Shown piece by piece: positions 1 through 7,263 of a DNA stretch of 64,000 nt. Every line of letters starts with the position of its first letter. Within the stretch, counting starts at the first letter, position 1. This DNA is from Chitinibacter bivalviorum (GTDB taxonomy: Bacteria; Pseudomonadota; Gammaproteobacteria; Burkholderiales; Chitinibacteraceae), in NCBI RefSeq assembly GCF_013403565.1, contig NZ_CP058627.1, positions 1,984,001 through 2,048,000 on the forward strand, read 5' to 3'. Under the pieces are notes generated by a model. That model did no database searches. It saw only the letters and a program-made list of their open reading frames with translations, and was not told the DNA's origin. The translations under genes were made by a program, and so were the position numbers.

Positions 1-1012
1 CCGTGGTTGAGCGCGGCAAATCATAATTCACCACCGCGGGCAGCTGGGCAATGTCGATACCGCGCGCGGCCAGATCAGTTGCGACAACGACCTGCAAACG
101 ACTGGCTTTAAAATCGCTGATCACTTGGCTACGCTTGCCCTGCTCAAAACTGCCATGAAACGCTGCCGCTTTAATGCCCGCGCGATTGAGTTTTTTGGCG
201 ACATGCTCGGCTGCGTACTGGGTGGCAACAAACACCAAAACACGCGACCAGCCATGCTCAATAATGAGATGCCGCAGTAATTGCGTGCGCGCACTTTCAT
301 CGACATCAATCGCGCGCTGCAAAATATCAGGCGCAGCAATTGGAGTCGCGGCAATTTCAACTCGCTGCGGGTTGGTGAGCAATTGGGCGGCCAGCGCCTC
401 AACGGCAGGCGAAAAAGTTGCAGAGAAAAACAGGCTTTGTCGCCGCTGGGGCAGCAAATCTAAAATGCGATTGAGCTCATCACTAAATCCCAGATCAAGC
501 AGGCGATCGGCCTCATCCAGCACCAGCGTTTTTACGCCCGCAATGCTTAACGCCCTTTGCTCAATCAGATCGATTAATCGACCCGGCGTCGCGATCACAA
601 TATCGGCACCACCACGCAAATTCATCATTTGCGGATTGATCGATACGCCGCCATAGACCGCGACCATTTTGGCTTGCTCGGGCAGCCGTTTAGCCAATCC
701 GCGCAGCGTCTCGCTCACTTGCATCGCCAACTCACGCGTTGGCACTAAAATCAAACTTTGCACGACGCGCTGTTTGGGGCGCAGATCGACATCCATGTCG
801 CGGATTTGGGCACGCCATTGCAGATGCTGCTGCAGCAAGGGCAACACAAATGCGGCAGTTTTCCCCGATCCTGTTTGCGCACAGGCAATCAGATCATCCC
901 CTTGCAATACCAGCGGAATCGCCGACGCCTGAATCGCAGTGGGTTGAACATAATCATGATCGTGAGCAGCGCGAACCAACTCGGCAGATAAACCCAAAGC
1001 AGCAAATGGCAT
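1..1012 (-). CDS. rhlE: DEAD-box ATP-dependent RNA helicase, RhlE type (3' end cut by window)
   Basis: The reverse strand reads into the window edge without a stop, so only the first ~337 residues are seen. The product starts MPFAALGLSAELVRAA and carries the helicase motifs in order: a Q-motif (QPTAIQ), Walker A AQTGSGKTAA, PTRELA, GG, TPGR, DEAD (within VLDEADRLLDLGF), SAT, and in the second RecA domain ARGID. The start matches the usual RhlE N-terminus closely. RhlE proteins unwind short RNA duplexes in ribosome assembly and RNA turnover in the cytoplasm. The C-terminal basic tail typical of the family lies outside the window. The family call is secure; RhlE over other DEAD-box paralogues rests on the N-terminus. 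Confidence 0.9.
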   Translation of the reverse strand, partial: MPFAALGLSAELVRAAHDHDYVQPTAIQASAIPLVLQGDDLIACAQTGSGKTAAFVLPLLQQHLQWRAQIRDMDVDLRPKQRVVQSLILVPTRELAMQVSETLRGLAKRLPEQAKMVAVYGGVSINPQMMNLRGGADIVIATPGRLIDLIEQRALSIAGVKTLVLDEADRLLDLGFSDELNRILDLLPQRRQSLFFSATFSPAVEALAAQLLTNPQRVEIAATPIAAPDILQRAIDVDESARTQLLRHLIIEHGWSRVLVFVATQYAAEHVAKKLNRAGIKAAAFHGSFEQGKRSQVISDFKASRLQVVVATDLAARGIDIAQLPAVVNYDLPRSTT

Positions 1013-1165
1013 AGATGAACTTTAAAAAAACCGAAGAAAACAACCAGAATGGGAAATACAGATTGGCAATAGTTGGTCTGCGCACGGCGCCGACCCCAAG
1101 CAATTGTAGCGCGATGGTAACACGATTAGCACCTAGCCTGCCTTCGCGGGGCTGGGCGGAAGGAC

Positions 1166-3217
1166 TTAACGTGCCGCGGCAAGATGCGGCAATAGGCTGA
1201 GCTCGGCCTGAGCCAAAAGCAGATTAAATTGCTCGACGGGCAAAGGTTGCGCCATGTAAAAACCCTGCAATTGATGGCAATCGAGTTGGCTCATAAAATC
1301 AGCTTCAGCTTGATTTTCAACGCCCTCGGCGATTAACTGCAGATTCAAATTCATTGCGATTGCAATGATGGCCTTGACGATAGCGACATTGCTGTCATTG
1401 TTTGGCACACCACGCACAAAGCGTTGATCGATTTTAAGGTAGTCCAAGGGAAAGGTATGTAGATAGGCTAGATTAGAATATCCCGTGCCAAAATCATCCA
1501 GCGCCAAGCTAAAGCCGAGCGCGTGCAAATCATGCAAAATACCGACCATGTCATCGTCGATTTGCATTAATAATGTTTCAGTGATTTCCAGCTCGATTTG
1601 ACTGGCTGAGATTTGATGGGCAATCACTTGCTCTTGCAAAGTATTGACCAAGTCTTTACTAAACTGACGTGGCGACAGATTGACCGCCAAACGCACCAGG
1701 CGCAGTCCTTGAGCCTGCCATTGCGCCAATTGACGGCATGCCTCGCTAAAAACCCAAGTACCAATCGGCACAATCAAGCCGGTTTCTTCGGCAAAGGGGA
1801 TAAATTCTGCGGGGCTTAATAAGCCTTTTTGCGGGTGCTGCCAGCGAATTAATGCTTCAGCCCCACATAAACAACCCGTTTTGGCATCGACTTGCGGCTG
1901 GTAAAACAGGCGAAATTCATTACGCTCCAGCGCATGATGTAGATCGGTACTGAGTTTGAGCCGCGCGAGCGAGCGTTGATTCATCTGGGCAGAATAAAAC
2001 AGATGTGCTTGATGGGATTGCTTGGCCCGATTCATGGCCATGGCCGCGTAATTGAGTAATTTATCGGGATCATGCCCATCTTCAGGATAAACACTAATGC
2101 CGATATGCGCCTTGATGACAATTTCTTCCTGCATCACATAATATGGCGCAGCTACTGCAGCCAAAATACGCTCGGCAACGATCGCGGCATCTTCTCTTTG
2201 TGTGATATCAAATAGGCCAATGCTAAATTCATCCGCACCAAATCGAGCCAACACATCCTCATCGCGCAGACAGCCACGAATCCGCGCGGCGACCTCAATC
2301 AAAATTTGATCGCCCCCTCGATGGGTAAATGAGTCATTCATCGCCTTAAAACCCACGATGTTAAAACACAATAAGGCACCACTATTGTGCTGCCGTTTTG
2401 CTTCGATCAATGATTGCTCAAGCAAGGAAAAGAAATGACTGCGATTGGGTAATTTGGTCAATGCGTCAAAATAAACCAGCCTAAAAATCTGCTCCTCTGC
2501 GGCCTTTTTTTCGGTCAAATCGGCAATGACTGCAAAATAATTCACCACCGAATGCAATCGACCACAGACTTGGCTGATGCTTAACCAGATCGGGAAGGAA
2601 TCACCATTGACGCGCTTGGCCCATAACTCACCCTCCCAATGACCCAAGGAGAGCAAATGAGCATCTAGCTCTTCCTGTAATTCACAATCCGCCAGCAATT
2701 GAGGTATTTGCCCACGCAAATGCTCAAAGTCAGCCCCCATCATTTGCAAATAGGCAGGGTTACATTCAATGAGGTGACGGCGCTCATCCGTAATCAAAAT
2801 GGCATCGGGGGTATTTTTGAAAACCGAATTTAATAGCCGAGAGCGAATTTGATCTGCGACCTGACGGCTAATGTCGTACAAAAAACCCACCATGCGCAGC
2901 GGCCGACCTTGCTCATCGCGCACTAAGGTTAGATGAATTTGAGCCCAGAAGACATGGCCATCTTTATGCTTTCTTCGTACCTCAAGCGTGCTTTGCCCAT
3001 CGAGAATGACACGGTTAAAAATCTCGGCATCGGCCTCCGCCTCATCGGCATACAAGATCAAGATATGCTGCCCAATCACTTCTTCGCTGGCATAGCCAAA
3101 TAATCGCTCGGCACCGCCATTCCAGCCCGTGATATAGCCTTCCAGATCAAGCGCGATCAAGGATGCATTGATATCGCCCAAAATTCGGATGGCGGGTTCG
3201 AGTTCGTTGTAACTCAT
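1166..3217 (-). CDS. PAS-PAS-GGDEF-EAL cyclic-di-GMP signalling protein
   Basis: A soluble protein of about 683 residues with two N-terminal PAS domains (the first with NGGAERLFGYASEEVIG, the second ending before EKKAAEEQ), then a diguanylate cyclase-like domain and an EAL phosphodiesterase domain. The cyclase signature reads GADEF rather than GGDEF, preceded by an RxxD inhibitory-site pattern (RDED). The EAL domain keeps EALIRWQHP and DDFGTGYSNL, so c-di-GMP hydrolysis is the likelier activity. No membrane segment is visible. I chose the internal ATG at 3217 because it overlaps the stop of the upstream HDOD gene as ATGA, implying coupled translation; an ATG at 3250 in frame would add 11 residues and overlap by 37 bp. 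Confidence 0.88.
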   Translation of the reverse strand: MSYNELEPAIRILGDINASLIALDLEGYITGWNGGAERLFGYASEEVIGQHILILYADEAEADAEIFNRVILDGQSTLEVRRKHKDGHVFWAQIHLTLVRDEQGRPLRMVGFLYDISRQVADQIRSRLLNSVFKNTPDAILITDERRHLIECNPAYLQMMGADFEHLRGQIPQLLADCELQEELDAHLLSLGHWEGELWAKRVNGDSFPIWLSISQVCGRLHSVVNYFAVIADLTEKKAAEEQIFRLVYFDALTKLPNRSHFFSLLEQSLIEAKRQHNSGALLCFNIVGFKAMNDSFTHRGGDQILIEVAARIRGCLRDEDVLARFGADEFSIGLFDITQREDAAIVAERILAAVAAPYYVMQEEIVIKAHIGISVYPEDGHDPDKLLNYAAMAMNRAKQSHQAHLFYSAQMNQRSLARLKLSTDLHHALERNEFRLFYQPQVDAKTGCLCGAEALIRWQHPQKGLLSPAEFIPFAEETGLIVPIGTWVFSEACRQLAQWQAQGLRLVRLAVNLSPRQFSKDLVNTLQEQVIAHQISASQIELEITETLLMQIDDDMVGILHDLHALGFSLALDDFGTGYSNLAYLHTFPLDYLKIDQRFVRGVPNNDSNVAIVKAIIAIAMNLNLQLIAEGVENQAEADFMSQLDCHQLQGFYMAQPLPVEQFNLLLAQAELSLLPHLAAAR

Positions 3218-4143
3218 TTCGATAAACTCGCTGCCAGCGAGCCCGCCCATTCAAATACCGCCAACTCAGACTCAATCCAGGTCAAATCAGCGTGGGAAGG
3301 TGAAATTGGCCAAAGCTGTGGCTGATCGCTCGCTTCCATTATTTCCAGTTGATTGAGCGCCAAACCCAAATCACCAACTCGGTAAAGCAGCGCCGAGGCT
3401 AATTTTTCATTCAGAGAGAGTCGTTGCAATAAGTCAGCTAAAGGCTGGTGAAATAAGCGATCGAGCAAAGAAAGCATGCCAGTTAAAAAGGCCGAGTCGG
3501 GAGATGCATTGATCCAGCCATTTTTCGCCCAAGCCTCCAACCGTTTAGCGCGTAACAGAGCCGCCAACAGCAAAGGATCGATGCCACCTGATTTGCCGAA
3601 TTGCTCAGCGTAGATCAATAGTTGCACCCAACGTTGCAGCTGATTTCGCCCCAATATTGTAATGGCATGGCGAATACTGCTGATTTCAACCCTTGAGCCC
3701 AAGCCGACCGAATTGACGAGCTTTAATAACCGAAAAGTGAGATCCGGTGCTCGCGCGAATATTTGCTCAATCACCTGGACATCAGCATCAGCAGCAACCT
3801 GCGCGATCAATTCTAATAATTCTGATTTAGGAGGTGCACTTTGCTGGCTCGATGGCGCGGTGTACCAATTGCCGATGGCCAGCGCATTAGGATCTAGAGC
3901 TAAAATTTGTTCAACATCACCTACATCACAATGTAAGCGGGCTAAATCCAAGGCCTCACAGACATACTCAGGTCGGTGTTGCTCCTCGCGCACAAAAAAA
4001 AGCATTGTTTGCGCGTGAGTAGGATTGCTCAATTTCGTATTGAGTAATGCCAAGCTCTGATCTGATCCATTAAGCAAAATGCCGCACCATTGCCGATGGC
4101 AATTCCAGAGTGGTGATAATTGGAGCAGTTTCATTTGATGCAA
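3214..4143 (-). CDS. HDOD-domain signal transduction protein
   Basis: A 309-residue protein. Its centre (about residues 115-230) resembles an HDOD domain: LTFRLLKLVNSV, then SSIRHAITILGRNQLQRWVQLL. The first ~110 residues resemble the region that is an EAL domain in YuxH-type EAL-HDOD proteins, but here it is too short to be a complete EAL fold and no EAL signature is seen. HDOD proteins bind no known common ligand and act as non-catalytic regulators of motility, c-di-GMP and cell-cycle signalling. The gene overlaps the next gene (PAS-GGDEF-EAL) by ATGA, so the two are probably co-translated and act in one pathway. Met1 and Met4 are both possible starts. Confidence 0.75.
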   Translation of the reverse strand: MHQMKLLQLSPLWNCHRQWCGILLNGSDQSLALLNTKLSNPTHAQTMLFFVREEQHRPEYVCEALDLARLHCDVGDVEQILALDPNALAIGNWYTAPSSQQSAPPKSELLELIAQVAADADVQVIEQIFARAPDLTFRLLKLVNSVGLGSRVEISSIRHAITILGRNQLQRWVQLLIYAEQFGKSGGIDPLLLAALLRAKRLEAWAKNGWINASPDSAFLTGMLSLLDRLFHQPLADLLQRLSLNEKLASALLYRVGDLGLALNQLEIMEASDQPQLWPISPSHADLTWIESELAVFEWAGSLAASLSK

Positions 4144-4205
4144 TCCGATAGCGATCTATCTATCAAGCTAGACTGCAAGGGCAGTTACAGCAAGTTTGCA
4201 TCCCA

Positions 4206-4322
4206 ATGATGGCAGACATTCAAATGGGCAAAAGTCTATCAATTCGCCGAGGTGGTGGAGTCGCAGAAGCGACGGTAACGGGCAGCAAATATACTGTTGA
4301 TAAAGACTTAAGCACCCAATAA
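4206..4322 (+). CDS. Candidate 38-residue small protein
   Basis: A short ORF starting ATGATG and translating to MMADIQMGKSLSIRRGGG and on to a stop after KDLSTQ. It lies between two leftward genes, is not antisense to either, and is followed 22 bp later by a good rightward intrinsic terminator, which otherwise has no gene to serve. The composition is protein-like and polar, with no membrane segment. No strong Shine-Dalgarno sequence precedes either start codon, which is the main weakness. I do not recognise a family. Alternative reading: the transcript is a small RNA and the ORF is chance. Confidence 0.4.
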   Translation: MMADIQMGKSLSIRRGGGVAEATVTGSKYTVDKDLSTQ

Positions 4323-4344
4323 GTCTTACAGATAATCCCCACTC

Positions 4345-4372
4345 AAGCGGCCAATTTGCCGCTTTATTTTTT
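4345..4372 (+). terminator. Rightward intrinsic terminator after the small ORF
   Basis: Stem AAGCGGC / GCCGCTT with loop CAATTT, followed on the plus strand by TATTTTTT. On the minus strand there is no T run after the stem, so it serves plus-strand transcription. It overlaps the last codons of the leftward gene at 4364-4846. Confidence 0.7.
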
Positions 4373-4846
4373 ACCTAATGGATAGCCCGCCTTCGTTAAA
4401 GCGCCCTGCCACACGGCACTATTCCAGTCTTTATAAACTTCTTTGCCAATAATCAGAATGGGCGGAGTCACCTGCATGGTGCCCGCATCATTAAACAGCG
4501 CCAGCATGCTTTTCTCATTTTTAGGATCAGCATTTCGCACTTCATATGGCACATTACGTTGATCCAAGATCGCAATGGCATTGCTGCACATCGGCTCGCA
4601 TTGCGCGCTCACCCACAACACGATCGTTGGCGACTCTTTAACCTGACTGGCAGTTTGCTGCGCTTTGCTGGCATTGCCCAATACATTGGGTTTGATACTG
4701 CGCTCCTTCACACCCATCACAGGCGGCGGTTGGTCAGAATAAAAAACGCGTCCATCCGCATCTCGCCATTGATAAACTTTACCCGCCAAAACCTGATTGC
4801 TGAGCAAGAAAATAACTAGGCTCAGTATTAATTTATTCACTTGCAT
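4364..4846 (-). CDS. Secreted DUF4124 / glutaredoxin-like protein
   Basis: A 160-residue protein with a Sec signal peptide (LILSLVIFLLSNQVLA, cleavage near residue 21), a DUF4124 segment immediately after it (KVYQWRDADGRVFYSDQPPP), a linker, and a C-terminal thioredoxin/glutaredoxin-like domain (about residues 72-155) with the pattern TIVLWVSAQCEPMCSNA, a cis-Pro-like VTPPILIIG and a terminal helix. The cysteines are spaced CxxxC (CEPMC), not the CxxC of redox-active glutaredoxins. Known family members pair DUF4124 with glutaredoxin in the periplasm; the substrate is unknown. It is a single gene, leftward. Confidence 0.75.
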   Translation of the reverse strand: MQVNKLILSLVIFLLSNQVLAGKVYQWRDADGRVFYSDQPPPVMGVKERSIKPNVLGNASKAQQTASQVKESPTIVLWVSAQCEPMCSNAIAILDQRNVPYEVRNADPKNEKSMLALFNDAGTMQVTPPILIIGKEVYKDWNSAVWQGALTKAGYPLGKK

Positions 4847-4902
4847 CGCAACAATCCTGACAAAATACTCATTCGTTTTAGCTCATGCGGCCATTGAGCT
4901 GC

Positions 4903-5337
4903 TTATTTATTTTTGATGGTTAGTGCCAACTCAACCGTTTGCTGATCGACCGTGACGACAAACAACCAATCTTGCCGTGATGCCGTACACATCGGCAAAG
5001 CCATTTTGGCCCGCCACCGATCACTGCCTTCCTGGATAAAGCGATACTGATTGGGGCCCATATCCATTCCCTGCATTTGCCAGCTACCCAATACTTGTTT
5101 GGCTGAGCCTTTCAAAAGCACCGTAAACAATTGATTCCCGCCTATGGCCTGCTCACTTTGCACCCAAAATTGCTGCTTATTTAGTTGAAATTGACAGCCC
5201 GCCTGTAAATCAGGGCAGGCAATTCGCTCGATGGGGGCGCTCTTATTTGCCAAATTGAGTAAGCCTTGCTGATAGCCCAAGGCAAGAAGCAAGGCCAATA
5301 CTGCAGCCGCAAGCCATAAAATTCGAGAAAGACTCAT
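4903..5337 (-). CDS. Membrane-anchored periplasmic protein of unknown function
   Basis: A 144-residue protein with one N-terminal membrane segment (ILWLAAAVLALLLALGY) and a soluble domain with three cysteines in IACPDLQAGC and PMCTAS. I do not recognise a family. A longer frame opens at 5430, but the ATG at 5337 overlaps the stop of the Nudix-ThiE gene as ATGA, and the extension would be translated from DNA inside that gene, so 5337 is preferred. The overlap makes this the second gene of a two-gene unit. The domain resembles small secreted beta proteins that package or protect redox or metal centres only in size; no function is proposed. Confidence 0.65.
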   Translation of the reverse strand: MSLSRILWLAAAVLALLLALGYQQGLLNLANKSAPIERIACPDLQAGCQFQLNKQQFWVQSEQAIGGNQLFTVLLKGSAKQVLGSWQMQGMDMGPNQYRFIQEGSDRWRAKMALPMCTASRQDWLFVVTVDQQTVELALTIKNK

Positions 5338-6281
5338 CGCCAAGCCGCACTTAAAATTGCAACGCCTTGAGCCCCTGCAGCTTGTGCTTGCGCCAGCGTT
5401 GCCATACTTTGCCCGCCAATGGCAAAACATGGGCTACTCCAACCTTGCGCGAGCAAATCCGCAAATTGCGTCCAACCTAGCGGTGCCTGATCAGGATGAC
5501 TCGCGCTGGCACACACATGCCCCAGCACAGTGTAATCAAGCCCAAGGCGATTGGCCTGCGCCAATTCAGACTCATTATGCGTCGATGCGCCCACCCAGTT
5601 AAACTGAGCTGGGCGCTGCTGCAATGCCATCAGTTGCCGTGACGTGAGATGCACGCCATCGAGGGGCAAATCAACTAACGTAGATAACTCACCATGCCCA
5701 ATGAGCATGCCGCCATGCGGGCGCGGTATCTGCGCCAGTTTCAAACATAATTGCCGATATTGCTGCGTATCCAATTGCGGCTCACGCAACACCAGCCATG
5801 CAGGGCCAGCTTGCCAGTGAAGTTTGGCGCGTTCCAGAAAATCAGCCTCACCAATCAAGCCCGCGGGCGAGAAAAGAAGAGTTTCATTCATCGCGAGCCC
5901 TCTGAGTATCGGCCCATTAGCAGGCAAAATGGGCGATACCGTGAGCTGCATTGGTTTTTGCCAGGCAAACAACTGGCCTTCTCGCGCATGTAAGTCACCT
6001 TCCCAAGCGGTCACTTTAAAAAACGACAACTCGACCAGCGCATGTGGATAATCAAATCGCTGACATAGCCATGGCGTAGCCTGCTTCACTTCAATCCCAA
6101 GCTCTTCATGCAACTCGCGCGCAAGCGCATCAATCGCCGCTTCGCCAGCCTCAAGTTTCCCCCCGGGAAACTCCCAGTAACCGGCGTACGGTTTTCCAAT
6201 GGGACGGCTCGCCAGCAAGAATTGGCCATCAGGCTGAATTAAGATAGCGGCAGCAACGCGGGTAATTTTTCTTGAAGTCAT
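5334..6281 (-). CDS. Nudix hydrolase fused to a thiamine-phosphate-synthase-like domain
   Basis: About 315 residues. The N-terminal half is a MutT-type Nudix hydrolase with the full Nudix box (GGKLEAGEAAIDALARELHE followed by ELG). The C-terminal half resembles ThiE: DGVHLTSRQL, then GASTHNESELAQA, DYTVLGHV, SHPDQAPLGW and FAIGGQS. This fusion is common in beta- and gammaproteobacteria, where the Nudix part is thought to sanitise oxidised nucleotides (8-oxo-dGTP); whether the ThiE part is active is unknown. The frame opens at 6398, but an ATG at 6281 gives the normal MutT start (MTSRKITRVAAAIL) and avoids overlap with the divergent gene at 6369. Confidence 0.85.
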   Translation of the reverse strand: MTSRKITRVAAAILIQPDGQFLLASRPIGKPYAGYWEFPGGKLEAGEAAIDALARELHEELGIEVKQATPWLCQRFDYPHALVELSFFKVTAWEGDLHAREGQLFAWQKPMQLTVSPILPANGPILRGLAMNETLLFSPAGLIGEADFLERAKLHWQAGPAWLVLREPQLDTQQYRQLCLKLAQIPRPHGGMLIGHGELSTLVDLPLDGVHLTSRQLMALQQRPAQFNWVGASTHNESELAQANRLGLDYTVLGHVCASASHPDQAPLGWTQFADLLAQGWSSPCFAIGGQSMATLAQAQAAGAQGVAILSAAWR

Positions 6282-6368
6282 CGTTTGTCGGTCAATTTGA
6301 AAGTAGCGGCTTGATATTTCTGATGTTTCATTAAAACTAAGGAAGTTAAACCTAATATTGCACCTACC

Positions 6369-6803
6369 GTGAAGCGCAACCTGATTGAACTCCAACATAG
6401 TTCGGACACCCGCACCCTCGCGCAGCTGATGACGCTGATTCGCGAGCCCGAGATGGTGTGCGCTATCTTAGCCGTGTCCCCCCAAACGATGGTTGATAAT
6501 CTGGCTTGGGGGGCGCATTTGAATGCGCTTATTGTACATGATCAAGATTGGTATCTATTACGGGATGTGCCAATTCAGCTGCTGCAATTGCTACTACCCA
6601 ATATTGCTGGCATCAATCGGATTTTTTATATTCCGAATCAAGTCCAAGCTCTTCATCCACTCGATATCGAACAAGCAGCCAATTACCTCGTCAGCCTGCA
6701 GCCGTGCCTGCTATGCGAGCAAAACATAGAATCGTTTACCGATCTGGCCAATCCACATCAAGGTGTCGCCATTTCATTAGCTCGCCCCGCCATGTCGCTG
6801 TAA
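6369..6803 (+). CDS. Hypothetical protein, 144 residues
   Basis: A cytoplasmic protein with no signal peptide or membrane segment, starting MKRNLIELQHSSDTRTLAQL. It has a leucine-rich centre (PIQLLQLLLPNIAG) and a CLLCEQN motif near residue 115. I do not recognise the family. It is transcribed away from the Nudix-ThiE gene, which starts 88 bp to its left. It is followed by a 225-bp leader-like stretch before the next small gene. Confidence 0.6.
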   Translation: MKRNLIELQHSSDTRTLAQLMTLIREPEMVCAILAVSPQTMVDNLAWGAHLNALIVHDQDWYLLRDVPIQLLQLLLPNIAGINRIFYIPNQVQALHPLDIEQAANYLVSLQPCLLCEQNIESFTDLANPHQGVAISLARPAMSL

Positions 6804-7028
6804 TCAAATTGCCACACGTCTGATTTACCTGCCTTTTTTCTGTAATTACAGCTAAAGTAAATCGTCGCTTAGACATTGGGTCTAGTGACACGTACGGTTG
6901 TGCAAACAGGCTGGCATCGATTTGCCGGCGAGGCAGGAGACGACACTCCTGCAACGAGCGACCTATTCGAGGTTGCACCTGTCAGCAAAATCAGCGACGT
7001 AGATAGTGAAACCTTCAAGGAGTTCGCA
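6804..7028 (+). other. Possible structured leader upstream of a 47-residue gene
   Basis: 225 bp with several local hairpins: GCTGGC / GCCGGC near 6910, GCAGGAG / CTCCTGC near 6934-6953, and CGACCT / AGGTTG near 6959-6978. A TTG-initiated reading frame (from 6876) crosses it in frame with the small gene downstream, but the strong ribosome site sits at 7029. I could not match it to a known riboswitch class. It may be just a 5' untranslated region. Confidence 0.3.
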
Positions 7029-7172
7029 ATGCGCTTTAACTTCATGGAAGGCTTAGCGAGTACGGTCAACGATGCGTTGATGAACTTGTTTCGGGCCTTT
7101 AAAACACCGATTAAATTGGATCACGATGACGCGAGAAATCTCGCACTTGAAATCGCAGAACCATTTCGGTAG
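7029..7172 (+). CDS. Small protein of 47 residues, unknown function
   Basis: The ATG at 7029 is preceded by a strong AAGGAG seven bases upstream and the ORF ends 34 bp before a perfect intrinsic terminator, so it looks like a real, separately transcribed gene. The product starts MRFNFMEGLASTVNDAL and is amphipathic, with an acidic C-terminal half (KLDHDDARNLALEIAEP) and no membrane segment. I do not recognise a family. A TTG start at 6876 would give 98 residues, but that start has no ribosome site. Confidence 0.6.
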   Translation: MRFNFMEGLASTVNDALMNLFRAFKTPIKLDHDDARNLALEIAEPFR

Positions 7173-7206
7173 CGACGGCCACACCGATCAGTATCAGTAA
7201 CATAGC

Positions 7207-7231
7207 AAACGGGGCAATTGCCCCGTTTTTT
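7207..7231 (+). terminator. Intrinsic terminator
   Basis: Palindromic stem ACGGGGC / GCCCCGT around AATT followed by TTTTTT on the plus strand. It ends the unit with the 47-residue gene; the leftward kinase gene ends at 7264 and could use the A-rich side only weakly. Confidence 0.8.
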
Positions 7232-7263
7232 GTTTGCCTGCCCTTGCGATTATCCCGATGATG

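Noticed and set aside
6804..7028. Possible guanidine-II (mini-ykkC) riboswitch because of an ACGA loop in one hairpin
   Set aside because: Only one hairpin has ACGR and its loop is six bases, not a tetraloop; the paired second hairpin is missing.
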